Position numbers and translations under genes: made by a program. Positions 24,805 through 35,864 of a stretch of DNA of 64,000 bases are shown here, one piece after another. Under the pieces are notes generated by a model. That model was not told where the DNA came from and did no database searches. It saw nothing but the letters and a program-made list of their open reading frames with translations. Position 1 is the stretch's first letter; each line of letters starts with the position of its first letter. The stretch covers positions 42,706-106,705 of the forward strand of contig NZ_AUCF01000026.1 of NCBI RefSeq assembly GCF_000429625.1, given 5' to 3'. Origin of the DNA: Azospirillum halopraeferens DSM 3675. Lineage in GTDB: Bacteria; Pseudomonadota; Alphaproteobacteria; Azospirillales; Azospirillaceae.

Positions 24805-25167
24805 TCAGTGCCTCCCGGCTTCGACGAGCATGGCTTTGAAATCCTCGACGCTCATGCCCGTCTGCTGGGCGCCGACGTCCTGGACGGTCAGGCCGAAGAT
24901 GCCGGCCAGCTTCGCCAGGTAATAGATGTTGCCGCCGGCCGCGATCATCGCCAGCACGACGCGGCTGCGCACCGCCTGCTTCTGCTCCTCGTTCAGGCCG
25001 TAGCGGTCCATGTAGCCCTCCTCGTCCTGGAGGAAGGCGTCGCGGTTGGCTTTCTCGTTGAACGAAAAGCACATCTTGTTGAGCGCGTAGCCCTTCATCG
25101 CCATCCGGCCGTCGAAGATGGTGGTGCCGGGAATCGGGGCCTGCTCGGCATGGGGTGTCTGGCGCAC
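24805..25167 (-). CDS. ligA: Protocatechuate 4,5-dioxygenase alpha subunit (LigA type)
   Basis: A 120-residue small subunit of the LigAB dioxygenase. It closes the active site and helps recognise the substrate carboxylate. Family landmarks are GYALNKMCFSFNEKANRD, DRYGLNEEQKQAV and MIAAGGNIYYLAKLAGIFG. It is immediately upstream of ligB on the minus strand. A paralogous LigA domain occurs fused to a dehydrogenase 5 kb away. Confidence 0.93.
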   Translation of the reverse strand: MRQTPHAEQAPIPGTTIFDGRMAMKGYALNKMCFSFNEKANRDAFLQDEEGYMDRYGLNEEQKQAVRSRVVLAMIAAGGNIYYLAKLAGIFGLTVQDVGAQQTGMSVEDFKAMLVEAGRH

Positions 25168-25249
25168 GAGAGTTCCTCCTGGGATTTGTTCTGTTTGTCT
25201 CCAACCCTCGGGGCGTTTCTTCGCGCGGGCGTTGCTCGGTGACCGGGGA

Positions 25250-26119
25250 TCAGGACCAGTAGAGGCGCATGGGGTTGTCGACCAGCAGCGCCTGCTGCAG
25301 CTCGGCCGTCGGGGCGATGCGCGGGATCACGTCCACCAGCGCGCCGTCGTCGGGCATGTGGGACTTCATGTTGGGGTGGGGCCAGTCGGTGCCCCACAGC
25401 ACGCGGTCGGGGAACCGTTCCACCAGCGTGCGGGCGAACGGCACCACGTCGTCGTAGCCGGGCGGACCCTGGACGCTGAGCCGTTCCGGGCAGCTCACCT
25501 TGGACCAGAACTTCGGGTCCTCCATCAGTCCGATGAAGCGGGCGAAGCCGGGGGAGTCGACGCCGGCGGCGATGTCGGGGCGGCCCATGTGGTCGATGAC
25601 CACGGTGGTCGGCAGCTCCTTCAGGAAGGGGATCAGCCCCTCCAGGTCCGGCGCCTCGAAATAGACCACGGTGTGCCAATCCAGCCGGGCGATCCGCGCG
25701 GCGATGCCGAGGAAGACCTCGCGCGGGGTGGCGTCCACCAGCCGCTTGACGAAGTTGAAGCGCACGCCGCGCACGCCGGCCTCGTGCAGCTCCGCCAGCT
25801 CGTCGTCGGAGATGTCGGCGCGCACGGAGGCCACGCCCCGCGCCCGATCGCCGGCGGCCCGGCAGGCGTCCACCAGGGCGCGGTTGTCGCGGCCGTGGCA
25901 GGTGGCCTGGACGATGACGTTGCGCTCGAACCCCAGGAAGTCGCGCAGGGCGAACAGCTTCTCCGCGGGCGCGTCGCACGGGGTGTACTTGCGCTCCGGC
26001 GCGTAGGGGAAGCGGTCGGCCGGGCCGAAGACGTGGCAGTGGGCGTCCACCGCCCCCGGCGGCGGCCGGTAGGCCGGCCGCGACGGGTCGGGATGGAACG
26101 GCAGGTAATCGGCGTCCAT
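25250..26119 (-). CDS. ligI: 2-pyrone-4,6-dicarboxylate lactonase
   Basis: A 289-residue amidohydrolase-superfamily enzyme that hydrolyses 2-pyrone-4,6-dicarboxylate to 4-oxalomesaconate. The metal-type H-x-H sits in VDAHCHVFGP. Substrate-binding and catalytic segments include the YTPCDAP loop, FNFVKRLVD, VIDHMGRPD and the C-terminal GTDWPHPN. The length is normal. It lies between the tautomerase gene and ligA in the same operon. Confidence 0.95.
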   Translation of the reverse strand: MDADYLPFHPDPSRPAYRPPPGAVDAHCHVFGPADRFPYAPERKYTPCDAPAEKLFALRDFLGFERNVIVQATCHGRDNRALVDACRAAGDRARGVASVRADISDDELAELHEAGVRGVRFNFVKRLVDATPREVFLGIAARIARLDWHTVVYFEAPDLEGLIPFLKELPTTVVIDHMGRPDIAAGVDSPGFARFIGLMEDPKFWSKVSCPERLSVQGPPGYDDVVPFARTLVERFPDRVLWGTDWPHPNMKSHMPDDGALVDVIPRIAPTAELQQALLVDNPMRLYWS

Positions 26120-26131
26120 GGGTCGGGTTCC

Positions 26132-27187
26132 TCAATCGGCGTAGACGATGCCGTCGAACAGCTTGCGGGCGGTGCGCAGGATGGCGGCGGTGGCGACCGA
26201 GCCGTCGGCGGCCATCTCCAGCACCACGGTGGTCTCGCCGGTCGGGTGCTCCACCGACACGGTGCGGGTGCGGCCGTCCGGCATCACGGCCAGGGCGGCG
26301 GCGGGCGAGCCCGCCAGGGCGCAGGCGGTGGCGACGCTGACCGCCCCCAGCACGCCGATGGCGTCGTGGCAGCGGTGCGGGATGAAGGTGCGGGTGGCGA
26401 TGGCGCCGCCGGCCGCCGGCGGGGCGATCAGGGTCATCTTCGGCACCGACTTGTCGGCGACGTCGCCCAGGTTCATCAGCGGCCCGGCCTTCAGGCGGAT
26501 GCTCTCCAGCCGCGCCTTCAGGGCCGTGTCGGCGTCGAGCCGTTCCGGCGTCTCGTCGCCGCGCACCCCCAGGTCGGCGGCCCGCAGCACCACCACGGGC
26601 ATGCCGTTGTCGATCAGCGTCGCCTCCACCCCGTCGATCACGTCGACGGCGCGGCCGGTGGGCAGCAGGGCGCCGCAGCTCGACCCCGCGGTGTCCATGA
26701 ACTCCAGCGGGACGGGTGCGGCGGTGCCGGGAACGCCGTCGATGCGGGCGTCGCCGGCGTAGCGGACCCGGCCGCCCGGCGTGCACACCCGCGCCACCGC
26801 GGTCTGCCCGGTGTTCTCCATGTGGATGCGCACCCGCGTCTCGCCGTCCGCCGCCGGTACCAGCCCCCGCTCGATGGCGAAGGGGCCGACGCCGGCCAGG
26901 ATGTTGCCGCAGTTCTGCGCGTCGGTGACGACGGCGCGGTCGACGAACACCTGCAGGAACAGGTAGTCCACGTCCGCATCCGCGCGCTGCGAGGGGCGCA
27001 CCACGGCCACCTTGGAGGTCAGCGGGTGGGCGCCGCCCATGCCGTCGATCTGCCGCGGGTCGGGTGAGCCCATGACCCGCAGCAGGAAGGCGTCGCGGGC
27101 CGCGGTGTCGGCGGGCAGGTCGTCGGCCAGGAAGTACCCGCCCTTCGACGTGCCGCCGCGCATCCACATGCAGCGCGCCTCAGACAT
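26132..27187 (-). CDS. galD: 4-Oxalomesaconate tautomerase (GalD/LigU, PrpF family)
   Basis: A 351-residue PrpF/DAP-epimerase-fold isomerase. PrpF landmarks are [19 protein letters not shown], a [16 protein letters not shown] motif with the conserved Cys, and [13 protein letters not shown] with the second Cys. In this cluster it should interconvert 4-oxalomesaconate tautomers or isomers before hydration (GalD in Pseudomonas, LigU in Sphingobium; these differ in reaction detail). It overlaps ligK by eight bases. Confidence 0.9.
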   Translation of the reverse strand: MSEARCMWMRGGTSKGGYFLADDLPADTAARDAFLLRVMGSPDPRQIDGMGGAHPLTSKVAVVRPSQRADADVDYLFLQVFVDRAVVTDAQNCGNILAGVGPFAIERGLVPAADGETRVRIHMENTGQTAVARVCTPGGRVRYAGDARIDGVPGTAAPVPLEFMDTAGSSCGALLPTGRAVDVIDGVEATLIDNGMPVVVLRAADLGVRGDETPERLDADTALKARLESIRLKAGPLMNLGDVADKSVPKMTLIAPPAAGGAIATRTFIPHRCHDAIGVLGAVSVATACALAGSPAAALAVMPDGRTRTVSVEHPTGETTVVLEMAADGSVATAAILRTARKLFDGIVYAD

Positions 27188-27851
27188 ACTTCAGGCCCTT
27201 GGCCGCCAGGCGCCCGCGCATGTCGTAGATGTCGAGCCCCAGCTCGCCGGCGGCCAGGCGGCGGCGCTTGTCCTCCTCGGCGGCCGTGCGGGCGCGCGCC
27301 TTCTCCAGCACGCCGTCGGCCTCCTCCCGGCGCACCACGCACACGCCGTCGTCGTCGGCGATGATCACGTCGCCGGGGTTGACGAGCTGGCCGGCGCAGA
27401 CCACGGGGACGTTGATGGAGCCAAGGGTCTCCTTCACCGTGCCGGCGGCGTAGATCGCCCTGGACCACACGGGGAACTGCATGGCGGTCAGGTCGCGCAC
27501 GTCGCGCACGCCCGCCTCGATGACCAGCCCGGCACCGCCGCGCGCCTTCAGCGAGGTGGCCAGCAGGTCGCCGAAATAGCCGTCCTCGCAGGGCGAGGTG
27601 GGGGCCATCACCACGATGTCGCCGGCCTTCACCTGCTCGATCGCGACGTGGAACATCCAGTTGTCGCCGGGCGGGCAGGAGATGGTGACGGCAGCCCCCG
27701 CGACGCGGGCGCCGGCGTAGATCGGGCGCATGTACGAGGCCAGCAGCCCCTTGCGCCCCTGCGCCTCGTGGACGGTGGACACGCCGCACTCCGCCAGGCC
27801 GGCCACCGTGGCGGGATCGGGACGTGAGATGTTTTGCACGACGACGGTCAT
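27180..27851 (-). CDS. ligK: 4-Carboxy-4-hydroxy-2-oxoadipate aldolase
   Basis: A 223-residue class II HMG/CHA aldolase of the RraA-like fold, cleaving 4-carboxy-4-hydroxy-2-oxoadipate to pyruvate and oxaloacetate. Landmarks are [37 protein letters not shown] and VIEAGVRD; the metal-binding Asp is in the last. The ATG at 27851 overlaps the galB stop as TGATG, and a GTG one codon earlier is possible. This is the last step of the pathway. Confidence 0.94.
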   Translation of the reverse strand: MTVVVQNISRPDPATVAGLAECGVSTVHEAQGRKGLLASYMRPIYAGARVAGAAVTISCPPGDNWMFHVAIEQVKAGDIVVMAPTSPCEDGYFGDLLATSLKARGGAGLVIEAGVRDVRDLTAMQFPVWSRAIYAAGTVKETLGSINVPVVCAGQLVNPGDVIIADDDGVCVVRREEADGVLEKARARTAAEEDKRRRLAAGELGLDIYDMRGRLAAKGLKYV

Positions 27852-28582
27852 CACAGCTCATCCACGGTGCGGGGGAAGACCGACTGGAACCCCTCGGCGT
27901 ACTTCGCGGCACGCCCGCCGGCCTGCCCGCCGGAGTTGCGGCGGAAGTGGTTGGCGCGGTTCTGCGCCAGGTTGGTGTAGTAGTCCCAGAGGTGCTGCTG
28001 CCCCTCCATGCACTCGATGGCGGCGCGCTTCTGGTCCCACACCTCGGAGATGTCGAGGAAGACGTCGGGCTTCCAGCCCATCTGCTCGGTCTGGTGCGGC
28101 TCGAACAGGTAGAGCTGGGGGGCGCCCAGCACCTTCTGGCCGGGGTTGTGGCCCCACGCCTGGGCGATCATGCGGCATTCCAGGGCGATGCGCGTGGCGC
28201 CCATGTGGTCGGTGTTGTACGGGTCCCAGAGCGAGTGGCTCATCATGAACTTCGGCTGCACCGCGCGGATGATCTCCACCAGCGCCATCTTGGCGTCACG
28301 GTCCACATCCAGCGGGTAGTCGCCCAGGTCCATGAAGCGGATGTCGTGGGCCGACAGGGCGGCGGCGGCGTTTTCCGCCTCGGTCCGCCGCGCCGCCTTC
28401 ACCTGCTCCAGCGTGGCGCCCTGCTTCCACAGCTTGGCGGACTCGCCGCGCTCGCCGTAGGACAGGCAAACGATGGTGACCTCGTAGCCGAGCTTCTGGT
28501 GAAGCGCGATGGCGCCGCCGCACCGCCACACGAAGTCGGCGGCGTGGGCACTGATCACCAGGGCCGTTTTCTTCTCGCTCAT
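27851..28582 (-). CDS. galB: 4-Oxalomesaconate hydratase (GalB, PIG-L/LmbE fold)
   Basis: A 243-residue zinc-dependent PIG-L/LmbE-like protein closely resembling Pseudomonas GalB. Landmarks are [34 protein letters not shown], and [15 protein letters not shown] with late histidines. It hydrates 4-oxalomesaconate to 4-carboxy-4-hydroxy-2-oxoadipate. The family replaces the unrelated LigJ used by sphingomonads. ATG 28582 is the first gene of the minus-strand operon, divergent from the LysR gene with a 178-base control region. Confidence 0.93.
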   Translation of the reverse strand: MSEKKTALVISAHAADFVWRCGGAIALHQKLGYEVTIVCLSYGERGESAKLWKQGATLEQVKAARRTEAENAAAALSAHDIRFMDLGDYPLDVDRDAKMALVEIIRAVQPKFMMSHSLWDPYNTDHMGATRIALECRMIAQAWGHNPGQKVLGAPQLYLFEPHQTEQMGWKPDVFLDISEVWDQKRAAIECMEGQQHLWDYYTNLAQNRANHFRRNSGGQAGGRAAKYAEGFQSVFPRTVDEL

Positions 28583-28709
28583 GGTTCCGGGATTCCCTCT
28601 TGTCGCGGCCCCGCCGGCCGGCGTCCGGCGGGCCGGCGCGGCCGTAGCCCTCGTCATCGTCAGCATTCCGCACTCCCCGCCGATTTCCCATTTCAAAGTC
28701 ACGCGAACC

Positions 28710-28728
28710 GTATAAGATTTTGCTATAC
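28710..28728. promoter_or_regulatory. LysR-type dyad between galB and the tandem-HTH regulator
   Basis: GTATA (28710-28714) and TATAC (28724-28728) are perfect inverted repeats with nine bases between, an AT-rich island in a GC-rich region. It is a candidate binding site for the adjacent LysR regulator. Confidence 0.5.
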
Positions 28729-28760
28729 CCACGTTTGTTGCGGTGCAGCGAGAGCATGAA

Positions 28761-29984
28761 ATGAATAGAGAGGTGCCCAACCTCCGCCACCTGCGCGCCT
28801 TCCGCGCGGTGGCGGAGAGCCGGTCGATCAGCGCGGCGTCGCGCCACGTCTTCATCTCCCAGCCCGCCATCACCCAGGCCATCGCCAAGATGGAGGCGGC
28901 GCTGGGCGTCACCCTGTTCGAGCGGCGCCCAGACGGGGTGTACCTGACCGAGCCGGGGCGGCTGTTCGACGACCGGGTGGAGCGCATGCTGCGCCACCTT
29001 CAGTCGGGGGTGGCGGAGATCGTGCGGGCGGCGGGGCGGCGCGGCACCCGGCCGCCGCAGAACCTGGAGCAGTTGCTGACCGGCGTGCAACTCCGTGCCC
29101 TGATCGCCATTGCCGACGCCCGCAACTTCTCCCTCGCCGCCCGCGCCGTCGGCATCTCCCAGCCGGCCCTGCACCGGGCGGCGCGCGAGCTGGAGCACCT
29201 GGCCGACGTGCCCCTGTTCGAGAAGGCGAGCCGCGGCATCGCCCTCACCCGCCCGGCCGAGGCGCTGGTGCTCCACGCCAAGCTGGCCCTGGTGGAGTAT
29301 GACAAGGGCCTGGAGGAGCTGGACGACCGCAAGCGCGCCGATTCCGGCCGCGTGGTCATCGGCGCCATGCCGCTGGCCCGCACCTTCCTGCTGCCCACCG
29401 CCATCAACGCCCTGCTGCGCGAGCGCCCGGAGGCCCGGGTGGAGGTGGTGGACGGCCCCTACGAGGATCTGCTGCACGGGCTGCGCCAGGGCGACCTGGA
29501 CCTGCTGGTGGGGGCGCTGCGCAACCCCGTGCCAATCGACGACGTGGTGCAGGAACCGCTGTTCGATGACCCGCTGGCGGTGGTCGGGCGGGCCGGCCAC
29601 CCGCTGACCCAGAAGCCGCGCCCGGACATCGCCGACATCGCCGCCTGCGGCTGGGTGATCCCGCGGCGCGGCACCCCCACCCGCGCCCATTTCGACCAGC
29701 TTTTCGCCGAGGCCGGCGTGCCGCCGCCGCGCAGCCTGGTGGAGACCGGCGCCATCAACCTGATCCGCGGCCTGCTGACGGCCAGCGACCGGCTGACCCT
29801 GATCTCGCTGCACCAGATCCGCCACGAGATGCAGTGGGGGCTGCTGGCGCCGCTGCCCCTGCGGCTGCCCCACACCAATCGGCCCATCGGCTACACCCTG
29901 CGCACGGACTGGCGCCCGACCGCCGCCCAGGCCCGCTTCATCGCCCTGATGAAGGAGGCGGGGCGGGTCATCCACGCCACCTGA
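28761..29984 (+). CDS. LysR-type regulator with two HTH domains
   Basis: A 407-residue protein, about 100 longer than normal LysR members. Two LysR winged-helix domains are in tandem. The first, at ~8-66, has LRAFRAVAESRSISAASRHV and SQPAITQAIAKMEAALG. The second, at ~107-166, has LRALIAIADARNFSLAARAV and SQPALHRAARELEHLADVPLFE. A single periplasmic-binding-like inducer domain follows. It sits between the two arms of the lig/gal cluster and presumably activates both. ATG 28761 is used; a GTG 18 bases earlier is in frame. The inducer is probably a pathway intermediate or gallate/protocatechuate. Confidence 0.9.
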   Translation: MNREVPNLRHLRAFRAVAESRSISAASRHVFISQPAITQAIAKMEAALGVTLFERRPDGVYLTEPGRLFDDRVERMLRHLQSGVAEIVRAAGRRGTRPPQNLEQLLTGVQLRALIAIADARNFSLAARAVGISQPALHRAARELEHLADVPLFEKASRGIALTRPAEALVLHAKLALVEYDKGLEELDDRKRADSGRVVIGAMPLARTFLLPTAINALLRERPEARVEVVDGPYEDLLHGLRQGDLDLLVGALRNPVPIDDVVQEPLFDDPLAVVGRAGHPLTQKPRPDIADIAACGWVIPRRGTPTRAHFDQLFAEAGVPPPRSLVETGAINLIRGLLTASDRLTLISLHQIRHEMQWGLLAPLPLRLPHTNRPIGYTLRTDWRPTAAQARFIALMKEAGRVIHAT

Positions 29985-30006
29985 TTGCCGTGCCATTATG
30001 CAAAAA

Positions 30007-30024
30007 ATGAATAGGGAGGTACGG
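30007..30024 (+). repeat. Partial copy of the LysR gene start
   Basis: ATGAATAGGGAGGTAC here resembles ATGAATAGAGAGGTGC at the start of the LysR gene (28761), with two differences. It opens a 36-codon frame (to TGA 30118-30120) that is otherwise unlike LysR. It could be a duplication scar or a leader peptide. Confidence 0.25.
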
Positions 30025-30125
30025 CAATCAATTATGCCCTCATGCAATCGGGTGATACACCGTGAGGGTGGGAGGCGGGCCGCCGCGGCGGGCCCGCCGG
30101 AACGAAACCGGACATCGTGAAGCTC

Positions 30126-32265
<2,140 letters not shown>

Positions 32266-32281
32266 TCGGGAGCCCCACACC

Positions 32282-33235
32282 ATGAAGATCTGCGTTGCCG
32301 GTGCCGCCGGCGCCTTCGGCATGAAGCATCTGGACGCCGTCGCCGCCATCGACGGCATCGAGGTGGTGTCCGTGGTCGGCGGCGGGCCCGACGACATCGA
32401 GGGGTTCGCGAAGGACCGCGGCATTCCCCACGCCACCCGCGACCTGGAGGAGAGCCTGGCGCGCACGGACGTGGAGGCGGTGATCCTCGCCACGCCGACA
32501 CCCCTGCACGCCGCCCAGGCCATCCGCTGCCTGGAAGCGGGCAAGCACGTGCTGGTCGAGATCCCCATGGCCGACACCGTCGCCGACGCCCGGCGCCTGG
32601 TGGAGGTGCAGAAGCGGACGGGGCTGGTGGCGATGGCCGGCCATGTCAGACGCTTCAACCCCAGCCACCAGTGGGTGCACAACAAGATCAGGGCGGGGGA
32701 GCTGACGATCCAGCAGATGGACGTGCAGACCTATTTCTTCCGCCGCACCAACATGAACGCGCTGGGCAAGCCGCGCACCTGGACCGACCATCTGCTGTGG
32801 CACCACGCCTGCCACACGGTGGACCTGTTCCAGTACCAGACCGGTCAGACCGCCTCGCAGGTGTTCGCGCTCCAGGGGCCGATGCATCCCGATCTGGGCA
32901 TCGCCATGGACATGAGCATCGGCATGAAGGTGCCCTCAGGGGCGCTCTGCACCCTGTCGCTGTCGTTCAACAACAAGGGACCTCTCGGAGCGTACTTCCG
33001 CTACATCTGCGACAACGGCACCTATGTGGCGCGCTACGACGACCTGGAGGACGGGGAGGGCAACCGCATCGACCTGTCGGGCGTCGCCGTCTCCAACAAC
33101 GGAATCGAGCTGATCGACCGGGAGTTCTTCAGCGCCATCCGGGACGGCCGCGAGCCCAACGCCTCCGTGGCGCGGTGCCTGCCCGCCATGGAGACGCTGC
33201 ACCGCCTGGAGCAATGCCTGAACGCGGATGGCTGA
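32282..33235 (+). CDS. ligC: 4-Carboxy-2-hydroxymuconate-6-semialdehyde dehydrogenase
   Basis: A 317-residue Gfo/Idh/MocA-like oxidoreductase that oxidises the hemiacetal form of CHMS to 2-pyrone-4,6-dicarboxylate with NADP. The N-terminal Rossmann motif is GAAGAFGMKHLDA, and the EIPMADT and TYFFRRTNMNALGKPRTWTD segments are typical of LigC. HHACHTVDLF carries catalytic-site histidines. It links the plus-strand cleavage enzymes to LigI on the minus strand. The next gene overlaps its end by eight bases. Confidence 0.94.
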   Translation: MKICVAGAAGAFGMKHLDAVAAIDGIEVVSVVGGGPDDIEGFAKDRGIPHATRDLEESLARTDVEAVILATPTPLHAAQAIRCLEAGKHVLVEIPMADTVADARRLVEVQKRTGLVAMAGHVRRFNPSHQWVHNKIRAGELTIQQMDVQTYFFRRTNMNALGKPRTWTDHLLWHHACHTVDLFQYQTGQTASQVFALQGPMHPDLGIAMDMSIGMKVPSGALCTLSLSFNNKGPLGAYFRYICDNGTYVARYDDLEDGEGNRIDLSGVAVSNNGIELIDREFFSAIRDGREPNASVARCLPAMETLHRLEQCLNADG

Positions 33236-34238
33236 CATGGGCACGATGCCGCAACGCCGCCTGGGGCCCTTCACCGTTTCGGCGATCGGGCTCGGCTGCA
33301 TGAACCTGTCGCACGCCTACGGCGTGCCGCCCGACCGGGCGACGGCGGTGCGCCTGCTGAACGAGGCGCTCGACCTCGGCTACACCCACCTGGACACCGC
33401 CTTCCTCTACGGCGGCGGCGCCAACGAGACGCTGGTGGGCGAGGCGGTGGGGCACCGGCGGGGCGAGTACCTGCTGGCCAGCAAGTGCGGCCTGGGCCCC
33501 GACGCCACGGGCAAGCGGACGATTGACGGCCGGCCGGAGGCCATCCGGCGGACCTGCGAGGAGGCGCTGCGGCGCCTGCGCACCGACGTCATCGACCTTT
33601 ATTACCTGCACCGCCTCGACGCCGCGGTGCCGGTGGAGGACAGCGCCGGCGCCCTGGCCGGGCTGGTGGCGCAGGGCAAGATCCGCGGCTACGGCCTGTC
33701 GGAGGTGTCGGCCGCCACCCTGCGCCGGGCCCACGCGGTGCACCCCGTCGCCGCCGTGCAGTCCGAGTACGCGCTGTGGACGCGCAATCCGGAGATCGCC
33801 GTGCTCGACGCCTGCGCCGAGCTGGGGACCGGCTTCGTCGCCTTTTCGCCGCTGGGCCGCGGCTTCCTCGCCGGGGGATTGGGCGACGTAGCGACGCTGG
33901 CGCCGGGCGACATCCGGCGCGGCCTGCCGCGCTTCCGGCCCGACGCCTACGCCCGCAATCTGGCGCTGCTGGACGGCCTGGCGGCGGTGGCGCGCGAGGC
34001 GGGCTGCACGCCGGCGCAACTGGCGCTGGCGTGGACGCTGGCCAAGGCGCCCCACGTCGTGCCGATCCCCGGCACCACGCGCATCGACCACCTGCGCGAG
34101 AACGCCGGCGCCGCCACCCTGTCGCTCGACCCGGCCACGGTGGCGCGCCTGGAATCGCTGATCAACCGCGGGACCGTGGACGGCCCGCGCTACCCCGAAT
34201 CCACTCTGGCGGAAATCGACACCGAGGATTTCGCCTGA
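33228..34238 (+). CDS. Aldo/keto reductase
   Basis: A 336-residue TIM-barrel NADPH reductase. The catalytic tetrad Asp-Tyr-Lys-His is visible as DTAFLYGGG (D and Y), ASKCGLG (K) and YYLHRLD (H). The cofactor loop reads IPGTTRIDHLREN. Its start overlaps ligC by eight bases, so it is part of the catabolic operon. It may reduce an aromatic aldehyde or a ring-cleavage side product; the substrate is not indicated by sequence. Confidence 0.9.
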   Translation: MADMGTMPQRRLGPFTVSAIGLGCMNLSHAYGVPPDRATAVRLLNEALDLGYTHLDTAFLYGGGANETLVGEAVGHRRGEYLLASKCGLGPDATGKRTIDGRPEAIRRTCEEALRRLRTDVIDLYYLHRLDAAVPVEDSAGALAGLVAQGKIRGYGLSEVSAATLRRAHAVHPVAAVQSEYALWTRNPEIAVLDACAELGTGFVAFSPLGRGFLAGGLGDVATLAPGDIRRGLPRFRPDAYARNLALLDGLAAVAREAGCTPAQLALAWTLAKAPHVVPIPGTTRIDHLRENAGAATLSLDPATVARLESLINRGTVDGPRYPESTLAEIDTEDFA

Positions 34239-34254
34239 GTCGACCCACGGCCGT

Positions 34255-34271
34255 CGCGATCACCGATCGCG
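34255..34271 (+). other. Intercistronic hairpin before dctP
   Basis: CGCGATC (34255-34261) and GATCGCG (34265-34271) pair perfectly around ACC, between the AKR and TRAP genes. It is a possible mRNA-stability or attenuation element. Confidence 0.4.
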
Positions 34272-34305
34272 CGTGACCGCACAACATCGTTGGGAGGAAA
34301 CCGAT

Positions 34306-35325
34306 ATGCTCAGGAAGTTCACCGGTGCCGCGATCGTCTGCACCGTCGCCTACGGCGTCGCCGCTCCGGCCGCGGCGGCCGACGTGACGCTCCGCTTCTC
34401 CCACTTCTGGCCGGCGGTGTCGACCACCCACAAGGACCTGTTCCAGGTGTGGGCGGACAAGGTCAAGCAGGACTCCAACGGGCGGATCGCCGTCGACATC
34501 TACCCGTCCCAGACCCTGGCCAAGGCGCCGGCCCAGTACGAGGCGGTGAAGAGCCGCATCGCCGACATGGCGGCGACCGTCCAGGGCTACACCGCCAACC
34601 GCTTCCCGCTGACCCAGGTGGTGGAACTGCCGGGCGTGGTGGACAACGCCGCCCACGGCTCGTGCATCATCCAGTCCCTGTACGAGGAGGGCCTGATCGC
34701 CGACGAGTACAAGGACACCCGGCCGCTGTTCATGTTCACCCACGGCCCCGGGCACCTGCACACCACGTCCAAGGCGATCACCTCGCCCGACGACCTGGCC
34801 GGCCTGCGCATCCGCCGCCCGACCGCCGTCGTCGCCAAGATCCTGGAAGAGGTCAAGGCCCAGCCCGTGGGCATGCCGGCGCCGGAATCCTACCAGGCCA
34901 TGCAGCGCGGCACCATCGACGGCGTCTCCCTGCCGTGGGAGGGCGCGCACGCCTTCCGCCTGAACGAGCTGGCCAAGCACCACACCGAGGTCGGCCTGTA
35001 CACCCTGTCGTTCATCGTCACCATGAACAAGGAGCTGTACGAGGGCCTGCCGGCCGACCTGAAGAAGGTCATCGACGACAACTCCGGCAAGGCGTGGACG
35101 ACGCTGGCCGCCAAGGTGTTCGACGATTTGGACACCGAGGGCCGCGCCGCCGCCGTCAAAGCCGGCCATCAGATCGTCACCATCGAGGGCGGGGCGAAGA
35201 ACCCGGCCTGGCAGCCGGTGGTCGAGCGCGCCACCGAAGCCTATCTGGCCGAGGTCGAGGGCCAGGGCCTGCCGGCCCGCAAGGTCTACGCCCGGGCGCT
35301 GGAACTGGCGCAGACCTGCCGCTGA
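34306..35325 (+). CDS. dctP: TRAP transporter periplasmic binding protein
   Basis: A 339-residue DctP-family solute receptor with a Sec signal (residues 1-~24, ending AAAA-DV). Landmarks include LRFSHFWPAVSTTHKD, LRIRRPTAVVAKILEE with the Arg that binds the ligand carboxylate, and YQAMQRGTIDGVSLPWEG. It follows the lig genes with the same orientation, so protocatechuate, gallate or a related aromatic acid is the likely ligand (inference). GGGAGGAAA precedes ATG 34306; an in-frame GTG at 34273 lacks a signal-compatible start. Confidence 0.92.
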   Translation: MLRKFTGAAIVCTVAYGVAAPAAAADVTLRFSHFWPAVSTTHKDLFQVWADKVKQDSNGRIAVDIYPSQTLAKAPAQYEAVKSRIADMAATVQGYTANRFPLTQVVELPGVVDNAAHGSCIIQSLYEEGLIADEYKDTRPLFMFTHGPGHLHTTSKAITSPDDLAGLRIRRPTAVVAKILEEVKAQPVGMPAPESYQAMQRGTIDGVSLPWEGAHAFRLNELAKHHTEVGLYTLSFIVTMNKELYEGLPADLKKVIDDNSGKAWTTLAAKVFDDLDTEGRAAAVKAGHQIVTIEGGAKNPAWQPVVERATEAYLAEVEGQGLPARKVYARALELAQTCR

Positions 35326-35354
35326 GCCCACCCCTCCGGGAGAGGAGATCCTCG

Positions 35355-35864
35355 GTGAAGCTACTGGCGGATGCGGCCTTCCGCGTGGCGCAGGCGATGT
35401 ACCACATCGCCGGCGTCCTCCTGATCCTCATGATGCTGATCGTCCTTGCCGACGTGGTGAGCCGGAGCGTCTTCGGCTTCACCCGCGGGTCGGTGGATTT
35501 CACCTTCCTCGGCGGCATCGAGCTGGTCAACTTCACGCTGCTGTTTACCATCCTGTTCACGCTGCCCTACGCCGTCAGCAAGGGCCAGGTCATCGTCGAC
35601 CTGTTCACGAACAACCTGAGCGAACGCGTGAAGGGGGTGCTGGCCGGCATCTACACCCTGGGCTTCGGCCTGCTGGGGATCGGCATGACCACCCGCTTCG
35701 TCGAGGCGGCGCAGCGGGTGGCGCTCACCGGCGAGTCCACCCAGGATCTCCTCATCCCGCTCACCTACATCTACGGCGCCACGGCCTTTGCGACCGGCGT
35801 GCTCGCCGTACGCGGTGTCCTGGTCGCCGTCCAGCAGATCTCGGAAAGCGTCAGGGCATCATGA
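35355..35864 (+). CDS. dctQ: TRAP transporter small membrane subunit
   Basis: A 169-residue DctQ protein with four transmembrane helices (landmarks ADVVSRSVFGF in the first loop and IELVNFTLLF in the second helix). It forms the membrane complex with DctM. The GTG start at 35355 has a strong AGAGGAGA site. Its stop overlaps the dctM ATG by four bases. Confidence 0.92.
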   Translation: MKLLADAAFRVAQAMYHIAGVLLILMMLIVLADVVSRSVFGFTRGSVDFTFLGGIELVNFTLLFTILFTLPYAVSKGQVIVDLFTNNLSERVKGVLAGIYTLGFGLLGIGMTTRFVEAAQRVALTGESTQDLLIPLTYIYGATAFATGVLAVRGVLVAVQQISESVRAS

